Source of the DNA: Sambucus nigra
Lineage: Eukaryota; Streptophyta; Magnoliopsida; Dipsacales; Adoxaceae
Reading direction: 5' to 3'
Assembly: GCA_949130495.1 (NCBI GenBank)
Contig: OX422210.1
Coordinates: 495,977,760-496,041,759 of the forward strand
Length of the DNA stretch: 64,000 nt
The notes beneath the pieces were generated by a model. The model was not told the origin of the DNA and did no database searches. It worked only from the letters and a program-made list of their open reading frames with translations. Both the position numbers and the translations under genes were made by a program. Shown here one piece after another: positions 1-13,591 of this stretch; positions within the stretch are counted from its first letter, which is position 1, and the number at the start of each line of letters is the position of its first letter.

Positions 1-1349
1 ATATTTCTAGACTTAGGCTTAAAAACATGGTCTTTGAGGGTGAAAACTAGGAATAGCCCTCGAACGTCCCCATGGGTTTCACCAACACCTCCCATGGGAC
101 CAATGTAACTCGTAGGAGCTGACCACGCAGCCGCGAGATTGCCGGTTTGAGAATACGACGGTAATTTGCATATTTCTAGACATAAAGAAAACATGGCGTT
201 GAAGGGTGAAAACTCGAAATAGCCCTCGAACTTCCCCGTGGGCGGCACCAACACCTCCCACAGGACCAATGTAACTCGTAGGAACTGACCCCGCATACGC
301 GGGTCTCCCGGTTTGAGAATACGACGATAATGGACATATTTCTGGACTTAGGCTTAAAAACATAGCATTAGAGGGTTAAAACACGAAACAGCCCCCGAAC
401 ATCCCCGTGGTGGCACCAACACCTCCCACGGGACCAATATAACTCGTAGGAAAAGACCCCGCAGTCGCGAGTCTCCCTGTTTGAGAATACAAAGATAATA
501 GACACATTTCTAAACTTATGCTTAAAAACATGGCGTTAGAGGGTGAAAACCCGAAAGAGACCCCGAACGTCCTCGTGGGTGGCACCAAGACCTCCCACGG
601 GACCAATGTAACTCGTAGGAACTAACCACGTAGTCGCGAGACTCTCGGTTTGAGAATACGACGGTAATTTGCATATTTATAAACTTAGCCTTAAAAACAT
701 GGCGTTAGAGGGTGAAAACTCGAAACAGCCCCCGAACGTCCCCGTGGGTGGCACCAACACCTCCCACGGAACCAATGTAACTCGTAGGAACTGACCACGC
801 AGCCGCGGGACTCCTAGTTTGAGAATACGACCGTAATTTTCATATTTTTAGACTTAGGGTTAAAAACATGGCGTTAGAGGGTGAAAATTCGAAACACTAC
901 CCGAATGTCCCCGTAGGTGGTACCAACACCTTCCGCGGGACCAATGTAACTCGAAGGAACTGACCCCACAGTCGCAGGTCTCCTGGTTTGAGAATACGAT
1001 GATAATTTGCTTATTTCTAGACTTAGGCTTAAAAACATGGCGTCAGGGGATGAAAACTCGAAACAGCCCCCGAACGTCCCCGTGGGTGGCACCAACACCT
1101 CCCACGGGACCAATGTAACTCATAGGAACTGAAGACGCAGCCGCGGGACTACCGGTTTGAGAATACGATGGTAATTTGCATATTTCTAGACTTAAACAAA
1201 ACATGGCGTTAGAGGGTGAAAACTCGAACCAGCCCCCGAACGTCCCCGTGGGTGCCACCAACACCTCCTAATGGACCAATGCAACTCGGAGTTACTGACC
1301 CCGCAGATGCGGGTCTCCCGGTTTGAGATTACGACGATAATTGACATGT

Positions 1350-2695
1350 TTCTAGACTTAGGCTTAAAAACATGGCGTTAGAGAGTGAAAACTCGAAATA
1401 GCCCCCGAACGTCCTCGTGGGTGGAACCAACATCTCCCACGGGACCAATGTAACTCGTAGGAACTGATCACGCAGCCACGGGACTACCGATTTAAGAATA
1501 CGATGATAATTCATATATTTTTAGACTTAGGCTTAAAAACATGGCGTTAGAGGGTGAAAACTCGAAACAGCCCCCGAAGGTCCCCGTGGGTGGCACCAAC
1601 ACCTCCCACGGGGTCAATGTAACTTGTACGAACTGACCACGCAGTCGCGGGACTCCCTGTTTGAGAATACGACAGTAATTTGTAAATTTCTAGAGTTGAA
1701 CAAAACATGGCATTAGAGGGTGAAAACTCGAACCAGCCCCCGAACGTCCCCGTGGGTGGCACTAACACCTCCCACAGAACCAATGTAACTCGTAGGAATT
1801 GACCACGCAGCCGTGGGACTCCCAGTTTGAGAATACGACGGTAATTTTCATATTTCTATACTTAGGGTTAAAAACATGGCGTTAGAGGGTGAAAATTCGA
1901 AACACCTCCCGAACGTCCCCGTCGGTGGCACCAACACCTTCCGCGGGACCAATGTAACTCGAAGGAAATGACCCCACAGCTGCGAGTCTTCCGATTTGAG
2001 AATACGATGATAATTTGCATATTTCTAGACTTAGGCTTAAAAACATGGCGTTAGAGAGTGAAAACTCGAAATAGCCCCCGAACGTCCTCGTGGGTGGAAC
2101 CAACACCTCCCACGGGACCAATGTAACTCGTAGGAACTGATCATGCAGCCACGGGACTCCCGATTTAAGAATACGATGATAATTCATTTATTTTTAGACT
2201 TAGGCTTAAAAACATGGCGTTAGAGGGTGAAAACTCGAAACATCCCCCGAACGTGCCCGTGGGTGGCACCAACACCTCCCACGGGATCAATGTAACTTGT
2301 ACGAACTGACCACCCAGTCGCGGGACTCCCTGTTTGAGAATACGACAGTAATTTGTAAATTTCTAGAGTTAAACAAAACATGGCATTAGAGGGTAAAAAC
2401 TCGAACCAGCCCCTGAACGTCCCCGTGGGTGGCACCAACACCTCCCACGGAACCAATGTAACTCGTAGGAACTGACCACGCAGCCGTGGGACTCCCAGTT
2501 TGATAATACGACGGTAATTTTCATATTTCTATACTTAGGGTTAAAAACATGGCGTTAGAGGGTGAAAATTTGAAACACCTCCCGAACGTCCCCGTCGGTG
2601 GCACCAACACCTTCCGTGGGACCAATGTAACTCGAAGGATATGACCCCACAGATGCTGGTCTTCCGATTTGAGAATACGATGATAATTTGCATAT
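1350..2695. repeat. Local tandem duplication of a 4-monomer block (673 bp)
   Basis: The block starting near 1350 recurs starting near 2023. Diagnostic GAGAGTGAAA occurs at 1381 and 2054, 673 bp apart, which equals three 169-bp monomers plus one 166-bp monomer. Each copy contains the same ordered variants: a GAGAGTG monomer with CCGATTTAAGAATACGATG, a monomer with TGTACGAACTGACCAC, a short monomer with TCTAGAGTTGAACAAAAC or its variant, and an AAATTCGAAACACCTCC monomer. Differences between copies are scattered single bases. Confidence 0.8.
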
Positions 2696-3535
2696 TTCTA
2701 GACTTAGGCTTAAAAACATGGCGTCATAGGGTCAAAACTCGAAACATCCCCCAACGTCCCCGTGGGTGGCACCAACACCTCCCACGGGACCAATGTAACG
2801 TGTAGGAACTGACCATGCAGTCGCGGGACTTCTGGTTTGAGAATACGATGATAATTTGTATATTTATAGACTTAAAAAAAACATGGCATTAGAGGGTGAA
2901 AACTCGAACCATCCCCTGAACGTCCCCGTGGGTGGCACCAACACCTCCCAGGGGACCAATGCAACTCGTAGGAACTGACCCCGCACACGCGGGTCTCCCG
3001 GTTTGAGAATACGATGATAATTTAAATTTTTTTAGACTTAGGATTAAAAACATGGCGTCAGAGGGTGAAAACTCAAAACAGTCCCCGAACGTCCCCGTGG
3101 GTGGCACCAACACCTCCCACGAGACCAATGTAACTCGTAGGTACTGACCACGCAGCTGCGGGACTCCCGGTTTGAGAATACGATAATAATTTGTATATTT
3201 CTAGACTTAAACAAAACGTGGCGTTAGACGGTGAAAACTCAAAATAGCCCCCGAACGTCCCTGTGGGTGGCACCAACACCTCCCACGGGACCAATGTAAC
3301 TCGTAGGAACTGACCACGCCGCCGCGGTACTCTCGGTTTTAGAATACGATGGTAATTTGCATATATCTAGACTTAGGCTTAAAAACATGGCGTTAGAGGT
3401 TAAAAACTCGAAACATCCCCGAAACGTCCCCGTGGGTGGCACCAACACCTCCCATGGGACCAATGTAACTCGTAGGAACGGACCCCGCAGCTGCGGGTCT
3501 CCCTCTTTGAAAATACGACGATAATTGACACATTT

Positions 3536-5554
3536 CTAGAGATAGGCCTAACAACTTGGCGTTAGAGGGTGAAAACTCGAAATCGCCCCGGAATATCCCC
3601 GTGGGTGGAACCCACACCTCCCATGGGACCAATGCAACTCGTAGGAACTGACCCCGAAGACGAGGGTCTCCCGGTTTGAAAATATGACAATAATTGACAT
3701 ATTTCTAGACTTAGGCTTAAAAATATGGCGTTAGAGGGTTAAAACTCGAAACAGCCCCCGAACATCCCCGTGGTGGCACCAACACTTCGCACGGGACAAA
3801 TATAACTCGTAGGAACTGACCCCGCAGCCGCGGGTCTCCCTGTTTGAGAATACGACGATAATAGACCCATTTCTAGACTGAGGCTTAAAAATATGGCATT
3901 AGAGGGTGAAAACTCAAAACAGACCCCGAACGTCCTCATGGGTGGCACCAACACCTCCCACGGGACCAATGTTACTTGTAGGAACTAACCACGCTGTCGC
4001 GAGACTCTCGGTTTGAGAATACGATGGTAATTTGCATATTTCTAAACTTAGGCTTAAAAACATGGCGTTAGAGGGTGAAAAATCGAAATAGCCCCCGAAC
4101 GTCCCCGTAGGTGGCATCAACACCTCCCACGGAACCAATGTGACTCGTAGGAACTAAAGATGCATCCGCGGGACTCCTAGTTTGAGAATACAACGGTAAT
4201 TTGCATATTTTTAGACTTAAACAAAAAATTGCGTTAGAGGGTGAACACTCGAACCAGCCCCCGAACGTCCCCGTGGGTGCCACCAACAATTCCCAAGGGA
4301 CCAATGCAAGTCGTAGTTACTGACCCCGCAGCTGCGGGTCTCCTGGGATGAGAATACGACGATAATTGGCATATTTCTAGACATAAGCTCCAAAACATGG
4401 CGTGAGAGGGTGAAAACTCGAAACAGCTGCCGAACGTTCCCATGGGTGGCACCAACATCTCCCACGGGATCAATGTAACTCGTAGGAACTGACCACGCAG
4501 TCGTGGGACTCCCATTTTGAGAATACGATGGTAATTTGCATATTTTTAGAGTTAAACAAAATATGGCGTTAGAGGGAAAAAACTCGAACCAGCCCCCGAA
4601 CGTCTCCGTGGGTACCACCAACACCTCCCAAGGGACCAATGCAACTTGTAGTTACTGACCTCGCAGATGCGGGTCTCCCGGTTTGAGAATACGACGATAA
4701 TTGACATATTTCTAGACATACGCGTAAAAACATGGCGTTAGATAGTGAAAACTCGAAATAGGCCCTGAACGTCCCCGTGGGTGGCACCAACACCTCCCAC
4801 GGGACCAATGTAACTAGTAGGAACTGATCACGCAGCCAAGGGACTCTCGAATTTGAGAATATGATGATAATTTGTTTATTTTTAGACTTAGGCTTAAAAA
4901 CATGGCGTTAGAGGGTGAAAACTCGAAATAGCCCCCGAACGACCTCGTGGGTGACACCAACACCTCCCACGGGACCAATGAAAATCGAAGGAACTGACTC
5001 CGCAGCCGCGGGTCTCCTGGGATGAGAATACGATGATAATTTGCACATTTCTAGACATCAGCTTAAAAACATGGCGTCAGAGGGTGAAAACTCAAAACAT
5101 TCCCTGAACGTCCTCGTGGATGGCACCAACACCTCCCACGGGACCAATGTAACTCGTAGGAACTGACCATGCAGCCGCGGGACTCCCAGTTTGAGAATAT
5201 GATGATAATTTGCATATTTCTAGACTTAAACGAAACATGGCGTTAGACGGTGAAAACTCGAAACTACAACCGAACATCCCTGTGGGTGGCACCAACACCT
5301 CCCACGGGACCAATGTAACTCGTAGGAACTGACCACGCCGTCGCGGTACTCCCGGTTTGAGAATACGATGGTAATTTGCATATATCTAGACTTAGGGTTA
5401 AAAACATGGCGTTAGAGGTTGAAAACTCGAAACATCCCCGGAACATCCCCGTGGGTGGCACCAACACCTCCCATGGGACCAATGTAACTCGTAGGAACGG
5501 ACCCCGTAGCTGAGGGTCTCCTTGTTTGAAAATACGACGATAATTGTCACATTT
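3536..5554. repeat. HOR unit 1 (2019 bp, A-like)
   Basis: Bounded by consecutive CTAGAGATAGG markers. It carries the intact CCGTGGTGGCACC form near 3771, with one G fewer than consensus, shared with the A units. It is the most divergent of the series, as expected for an edge unit. Confidence 0.7.
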
Positions 5555-7568
5555 CTAGAGATAGGCTTAAAAACTTGGCGTTAGAGGGTGAAAACTAGAA
5601 ACCGCCCTCGAACATCCCCGTGGGTGGCACCAACACCTCGCACGAGACCAATGCAACTCATAGGAACTGGCCCCGAAGACGGGGGTCTCCCAATTTGAGA
5701 ATACGACGATAATTGACATATTTCTAGACATAGGCTTAAAAACATGGCGTTAGAGGGTTAAAACTCGAAACAACCCCCGAACATCCCCGTGGTGGCACCA
5801 ACACCTCCCACGGGACAAATATAACTCGTAGGAACTGACCCCGCAGCTGCGGGTCTCCCTGTTTGAGAATACGATGATAACAGACTCATTTCTAGACTTA
5901 GGCTTAAAAATATGGCGTTAGAGGGTGAAAACTCGAAACAGACCCCGAACGTCCTCGTGGGTGGCACCATCACCTCCCATGGGACCAATGTAACTCGTAG
6001 GAACTAACCATGCTATCGTAAGACTCTCAGTTTTAGAATACGGTGGTAATTAGCATATTTCTAAACTTAGGCTTAAAAACATGGCGTTAGAGGGTGAAAA
6101 ATCGAAACAGCCTCCGAACGTCCCCGTGGGTGGCACCAACACCTCCCACGGAACCATTGTAACTCGTAGGAACTGAAGACGCAGCCGCGGGACTCCCAGT
6201 TTGAGAATACGATGGTAATTTGCATATTTCAATACTTAAACAAAACATGGCGTTAGAGGGTGAAAACTCGAACCAGCCCCCGAACGTCCTTGTGGGTGCC
6301 ACCAACACCTCCCAAGGGACCAATGCAACTCGTAGTTACTGACCCCGCAGATGCGGGTCTCCCGGTTTGAGAGTACGACGATAATTGACAAATTTCTAGA
6401 CTTAGGCTTTAAAACATGGCGTTAGAGAGTGAAAACTCAAAATAGCCCCCGAACGTCCCCGTGGGTGGAACCAACACCTCCCACGGGACCAATGTAACTC
6501 GTAGGAACTGATCACGCAGCCACGGGACTCCCGATTTGTGAATACGATGATAATTTGTTTATTTTTAGACTTAGGCTTAAAAACATGGCGTTAGAGGGTG
6601 AAAACTCGAAACAGCCGCCGAACGTCCCCGTGGGTGACACCAACATCTCCCACGGGACCAATGAAACTCGAAGGAACTGACCCCGCAGCCGCGGGTCTCT
6701 TGGGATGAGAATACGATGATAATTGGCATATTTCTAGACATAAGCTTAAAAACATGGCGTCAGAGGGTGAAAACTCGAAACAGCCGCCGAACGTCCCCGT
6801 GGGTGGCACCAACTCCTCCCACGGGACCAATGTAACGCGTAGGAACTGACCACGCAGTCGTGGGACATCCAGTTTGAGAATACGATGGTAATATGTATAT
6901 TTCTAGACTTAAACAAAACATGGCATTAGAGGGTGAAAACTCGAACCAGCCCCTGAACGCCCCGTCGGTGGCACCAATACGTCCTAGGGGACCAATGCAA
7001 CTCGTAGGAACTGTCCCGCAGACGCGGGTCTCCCGGTTTGAGAATACGACGATAATTTACATGTTTTTAGACTAGGCTTAAAAACATGGCGTCAGAGGGT
7101 GAAAACTCAAAACAGTCCCCGAACGTCCCCGTGGGTGGCACCAACACCTCCCACGGGACCAATGTAACTCGTAGGAACTGACCACGCAGCCGCGGGACTT
7201 CCGATTTGAGAATACGACGATAATTTGAATATTTCTAGACTTAAACAAAACATGGCGTTAGAGGGTGAAAACTCGAAACTGCCACCGAACGTCCCTGTGG
7301 GTGGCACCAACAACTCCCACGGGACCAATGTAACTCTAGGAACTGACCACGCCGTTGCGGTACTCCCGGTTTGAGAATACGATGGCAATTTGGATATATC
7401 TAGACTTAGGCTTAAAAACATGGCGTTAGAGGTTGAAAACTCGAAACATCCCCGGAACGTCCCCGTGGGTGGCACCAACACCTCCCACGGTACCAATGTA
7501 ACTCGTAGGAACGAACCTCGCAGCTGCGGGTCTCCCAGTTTGAGAATACGATGATAATTGACACATTT
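5555..7568. repeat. HOR unit 2 (2014 bp, A type)
   Basis: Bounded by the CTAGAGATAGG marker. It contains the CCGTGGTGGCACC variant near 5790 with its hairpin loop intact, plus the ACCACGCCG...GCGGTACTC variant near 7345. It matches unit 4 at an offset of about 4018 bp. Confidence 0.78.
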
Positions 7569-9572
7569 CTAGAGATAGGCTTAAAAACATGGCGTTAGAG
7601 GATGAAAACTCGAAACCACCCCCGAACATCCCCGTGGGTGGCACCAACACCTCCCACGGGACCAATGCAACTCGCAGGAACTAACCCCGAAGACGGGGAT
7701 CTCACGATTTGAGAATACGACGATAATTGATATATTTCTAGACTTAGGCTTAAAAACATGGCGTTAGAGGGTTAAAACTCGAAACAGCCCCCGAACATCC
7801 CCGTGGGCGGGACAAATATAACTCGTAGGAACTGACCCCGCAGCCGCGGCTCTCCCTATTTGAGAATACGACAATAACAGGTACATATCTAGACTTAGGC
7901 TTAAAAACATGGCGTTAGAGGGTGAAAACTCGAAACAGACCCTGAACGTCCTCGTGGGTGGCACCAACACCTCCCACGGGACCAATGTAACTCGTAGGAA
8001 CTATCCACGCTGTCGCGAGACTCTTGGTTCTAGAATACGGCGATAATTTGCATATTTCTAAACTTAGGCTTAAAAACATGGCGTTAGAGGGTGAAAACTC
8101 AAATTAGCCCCCGAACGTCCCCGTGGGTGGTACCAACACCTCCCACGGAACCAATTTAACTCGTAGGAACTGACCACGCAACTGCGGGACTCCCAGTTTG
8201 AGAATACGATGGTAATTTTCATATTTCTAGACTTAGGGTTAAAAACATGGCATTAGATGGTGAAAATTCGAAACACCTCCCATCCGTCCCCCTGGGTGGC
8301 ACCAACACCTTCCGCGGGACCAATGTAACTCGAAGGAACTGACCCCATATCCGCGGGTCTCCCGGTTTGAGAATACGATGATAATTTGTATATTTCTAGA
8401 CTTAGGCTTAAAAACATGGTGTCAGAGGGTGAAAAATCAAAACTGCCCCCGAACGTCCCCGTGGGTGGAACCAACAACTCCCACGGGACCAATGTAACTC
8501 ATAGGACCTGACCACGGAGTTGTGGGACTCCCAGTTTGGGAATACGACGGTAATTTGAATATTTTTAAACTTAAACAAAACATGGTGTTAGAGGGTGAAA
8601 ACTCGAACCAGCCCCCGAACGTCCCCGTGGGTACCACCAATACCTCCCAAGGGACCAATGCAACTCGTAGTTACTGACCCCGCAGACGCGGGTCTCCCGG
8701 TTTGAGAATATGATGATAATTGACATATTTCTAGACTTATGCTTAAAAACATGGCGTTAGAGAGTGAAAACTCGAAATATCCCCTGTACGTTCCCGTGGG
8801 TGGCACCAACACCTCCCACGGGACCAATGTAACTCATAGGAACTGATCACGCAGCCAAGGGACTCCCGATTTGAGAATACGATGATAATTTGTTTATTTT
8901 TAGACTTAGGCTTAAAAACATGTCATTAGAGAGTGAAACCTCAAAACAGCCCCCGAACGTCCCCGTGGGTGACACCAACACCTCCCACGGGAATAATGAA
9001 ACTCGAAGGAACTGACCCCGCAGCTGCGGGCATCCTGGGATGAGAATACGATGATAATTTTCATATTTCTAGACATAAGCTTAACAACATGGCGTCAGAG
9101 GGTGAAAACTCGAAACTGCCCCCGAAAGCCCCCGTGGGTGGCACCAACACCTCCCACGGGACCAATGTAACTCGTAGGAACTGACCATGCATCCGCGGGA
9201 CTCCCGGTTTGAGAATACGACGATAATTTGGATATTTCTAGACTTAAACAAAACATGGTGTTTGAGGGTGAAAAGTTGAACCAGCCCCCGAACGTCCCCG
9301 TGGGTGGCACCAACACCTCCCAGGGGACCAATGCAACTCGTAGGAACTGACCCCACGGACGCGGGTCTCTCGATTTGAGAATACGAGGATAATTGACATA
9401 TTTCTAGACTTAAGCTTAAAAACATGGCGTTAGAGGGTGAAAACTCGAAATAGCCCCCGAACGTCCCCGTGGGTGGTACCAACACCTCCCATGGGACCAA
9501 TGTAACTCGTAGGAACGGACCCCATAGCTGCGGGTCTCCTTGTTTGAAAATACGACGATAATTGACGCATTT
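7569..9572. repeat. HOR unit 3 (2004 bp, B type, hairpin-loop deletion)
   Basis: Bounded by the CTAGAGATAGG marker. At about 7800 the monomer reads CCCCGTGGGCGGGACAAAT, lacking 18 bp between the left arm and the end of the right arm of the inverted repeat. The same lesion occurs in units 5 and 7. Confidence 0.8.
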
Positions 9573-11588
9573 CTAGAGATAGGCTTAAAAACTTGGTGTT
9601 AGAGGGTGAAAACTAGAAACCGCCCTCGAACAACCCCGTGGGTGGCACCAACACCTCCCACGAGACCAATGCAACTCATAGGAACTGGCCCCGAAGACGG
9701 GGGTCTCCCGATTTGAGAATACGACGATAATTGACATTTTTCTAGACATAGGCTTAAAAACATGGCGTTAGAGGGTTAAAACTCGAAACAGCCCCCGAAC
9801 ATCCCCGTGGTGGCACCAACACCTCCCACGGGACAAATATAACTCGTAGGAACTGACCCCGTAGCCGCGGGTCTCCCTGTTTGAGAATACGATGATAACA
9901 GACTCATTTCTAGACTTAGGCTTAAAAATTTGGCGTTAGAGGGTGAAAACTCGAAACAGACCCCGAACGTCCTCGTGGGTGGCACCATCACCTCCCACGG
10001 GACCAATGTAACTCGTAGGAACTAACCATGCCATCGCAAGACTCTCGGTTTTAGAATACGGTGGTAATTTGCATATTTCTAAACTTAGGCTTAAAAACAT
10101 GGCGTTAGAGGGTGAAAAATCGAAACAGCCTCCGAACGTCCCCGTGGGTGGCACCAACACCTCCCAGGGAACCATTGTAACTCGTAGGAACTGAAGACGC
10201 AGCCGCGGGACTCCTAGTTTGAGAATACGATGGTAATTTGCATATTTCAAGACTTAAACAAAACATGGCGTTAGAGGGTGAAAACTCGAACCAGCCCCCG
10301 AACGTCCCTGTGGGTGCCACCAACACCTCCCAAGGGACCAATGCAACTCGTAGTTACTGACCCCGCAGATGCGGGTCTCCCGGTTTGAGAATACGACGAT
10401 AATTGACAAATTTCTAGACTTAGGCTTAAAAACATGGCGTTAGAGAGTGAAAACTCGAAATAGCCCCCGAACGTCCCCGTGGGTGGAACCAACACCTCCC
10501 ACGGGACCAATGTAACTCGTAGGAACTGATCATGCAGCCACGGGAGTCCCGATTTGTGAATACGATGATAATTTGTTTATTTTTAGACTTAGGCTTAAAA
10601 ACATGGCGTTAGAGGGTGAAAACTCGAAACAGCCCCCGAATGTCCCCGTGGGTGACACAACCATCTCCCACGGGACCAATGAAACTCGAAGGAACTGTCC
10701 CCGCAGCCGTGGGTCTCTTGGGATGAGAATACGACGATAATTGGCATATTTCTAGACATAAGCTTAAAAACATGGCGTCAGAGGGTGAAAACTCGAAACA
10801 GCCGCCGAACGTCCCCGTGGGTGGCACCAACACCTCCCACGGGACCAATGTAACGCGTAGGACTGACCACGCAGTCGTGGGACATACGGTTTGAGAATAC
10901 GATGGTAATTTGTATATTTCTAGACTTAAACAAAACATGGCTTTAGAGGGTGAAAACTCGAACCAGCCCCTGAACGTCCCCGTGGGTGGCACCAACACCT
11001 CCTAGGGGACCAATGCAACTCGTAGGAACTGTCCCGCAGACGCGGGTCTCCCGGTTTGAGAATACGACGATAATTTACATGTTTTTAGACTTAGGCTTAA
11101 AAACATGGCGTCAGAGGGTGAAAACTCAAAACAGTCCCCGAACGTCCCCGTGGGTGGGACCAACACCTCCCACGGGACCAATGTAACCCGTAGGAATTGA
11201 CCACGCAGCCGCGGGACTTCCGGTTTGAGAATACGATGATAATTTGAATATTTCTAGACTTAAAGAAAACATGGCGTTAGAGGGTGAAAACTCGAAACTG
11301 CCACCGAACGTCCCTGTGGGTGGCACCAACACCTCCCACGGGACCAATGTAACTCTTAGGAACTGACCACGCCGCTGCGATACTCCCGGTTTGAGAATAC
11401 GATGGTAATTTGGATATATCTAAACTTAGGCTTAAAAACATGGCGTTAGAGGTTGAAAACTCGAAACCTCCCCGGAACGTCCCCGTGGGTGGCACCAACA
11501 CCTCCCACGGTACCAATGTAACTCGTAGGAACGGACCTCGCAGCTGCGGGTCTCCCAGTTTGAGAATACGACGATAATTGACACATTT
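9573..11588. repeat. HOR unit 4 (2016 bp, A type)
   Basis: Bounded by the CTAGAGATAGG marker. It has the intact-loop CCGTGGTGGCACC variant near 9808 and is a close copy of unit 2 (offset 4018 bp) and, in its first ~700 bp, of unit 6 (offset 4019 bp). Confidence 0.8.
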
Positions 11589-13591
11589 CTAGAGATAGGC
11601 TTAAAAACTTGGCGTTAGAGGATGAAAACTCGAAAACACCCCCGAACATCCCCGTTGGGTGGCACCAACACCTCCCACAGGGCCAATGCAACTCGTAGGA
11701 ACTAACCCCAAAGACGGGGGTCTCACGATTTGAGAATACGACGATAATTGACATATTTCTAGACTTAAGCTTAAAAACATGGCGTTATAGGGTTAAAACT
11801 CGAAGCAGCCCCCGAACATCCCCGTGGGCGGGACAAATATAACTCGTAGGAACTGACCCTGCAGCCGCGGGTCTCCCTGTTTGAGAATACGACAAGAACA
11901 AGTACATTTCTAGACTTAGGATTAAAAACATGGCGTTAGAGGGTGAAAACTCGAAACAGACCCTGAACGTCCTCGTGGGTGGCACCAACACCTCCCACGA
12001 GACCAATGTAACTCGGAGGAACTATCCACGTTGTCGCGAGACTCTCGGTTTTAGAATACGGCGATAATTTGCATATTTCTAAACTTAGGCTTAAAAACAT
12101 GGCGTTAGAGGGTGAAAACTCAAATTAGCCCCCCGAACGTCCCCGTGGGTGGCACCAAAAACTCCAACGGGACCAATGTAACTCATAGGACCTAACCACG
12201 CAGTTGCGGGACTCCCAGTTTGGGAATACGATGGTAATTAGCATATTTTTAAACTTAAACAAAACAAGGTGTTAGAGGGTGAAAACTCGAACTAGCCCCC
12301 GAACGTCCCCGTGGGTACCACCAACACCTCCCAAGGGACCAATGCAACTCGTGGTTACTGACCCCGCAGATGAGGGTCTCCCGGTTTGAGAATACAACGA
12401 TAATTGACATATTTCTAGACTTATGCTTAAAAACATGGCGTTAGAGAGTGAAAACTCGAAATATCCCCTGAACGTTCCCGTGGGTGGCACCAACACCTCC
12501 CACGGGACCAATGTAACTCATAGGAACGGATCACGCAGCCAAGGGACTCCCGATTTGAGAATGCGATGATAATTTATTTATTTTTAGACTTAGGCTTAAA
12601 AACATGTCGTTAGAGGGTGCAAACTCGAAACAGCCCCCAAACGTCCCCGTGGGTGACACCAACACCTCCCACGGGAATAATGAAACTCGAAGGAACTGAC
12701 CCCGCAGCTGCGGGTATCCTGGGATGAGAATACGATGATAATTTTCATATTTCTAGACATAAGCTTAAAAACGTGGCGTCAGAGGGTGAAAACTCGAAAC
12801 TGCCCCTGAAAGTCCCCGTGGCTGGCACCAACACCTCCCACAGGACCAATATAACTCGTAGGAACTGACAATGCAGCCGCGGGACTCCCGATTTGAGAAT
12901 ACGACGATAATTTGGATATTTCTAGACTTAAACAAAACATGGTGTTTGAGGGTGAAAAGTTGAACCAGCCCCCAAACGTCCCCGTGGGTGACACCAACAC
13001 CTCCCACGGGAATAATGAACCTCGAAGGAACTGACCCCGCAGCTGTGGGTATCCTGGGATGAGAATACGATGATAATTTTCATATTTCTAGACATAAGAT
13101 TAAAAACGTGGCGTCAGAGGGTGAAAACTCGAAACTGCCCCTGAAAGTCCCAGTGGGTGGCACCAACACCTCCCACGGGACCAATATAACTCGTAGGAAC
13201 TGACAATGCAGCCGCGGGACTCCCGGTTTGAGAATACGACGATAATTTGGATATTTCTAGACTTAAACAAAACATGGTGTTTGAGGGTGAAAAGTTGAAC
13301 CAGCCCCCGAACGTCCCCGTGGGTGGCACCAACACCTCCCAGGGGACCAATGCAACTCGTAGGAACTGACCCCACGGACGCGGGTCTCCCGATTAGAGAA
13401 TACGAGGATAATTGGCATATTTCTAGACTTAGGCTTAAAAACATGGCGTTAGAGGGTGAAAACTCGAAATAGCCCCCGAACGTCCCCGTAAGTGGTACCA
13501 ACACCTCCCATGAGACCAATGTAACTCGTAGGAACGGACCCCGTAGCTGCGGGTCTCCTTGTTTGAAAATACGACAATAATTGACACATTT
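11589..13591. repeat. HOR unit 5 (2003 bp, B type, with a 2-monomer loss and a 2-monomer gain)
   Basis: It carries the 18-bp loop deletion near 11823. Relative to unit 3 the offset drops from about 4019 to 3684 bp near 12160 (loss of two monomers), then returns to 4019 bp after a 335-bp tandem duplication: GGGATGAGAATAC lies at 12721 and 13056. The net length is therefore unchanged. Confidence 0.78.

Noticed and set aside
6893..7075. Short plus-strand open frames in the array (also near 10986, 14494, 23375, 37285 and 49609)
   Set aside because: Satellite sequence read on the other strand; no similarity to known proteins, and neighbouring monomers have stops at the same place.
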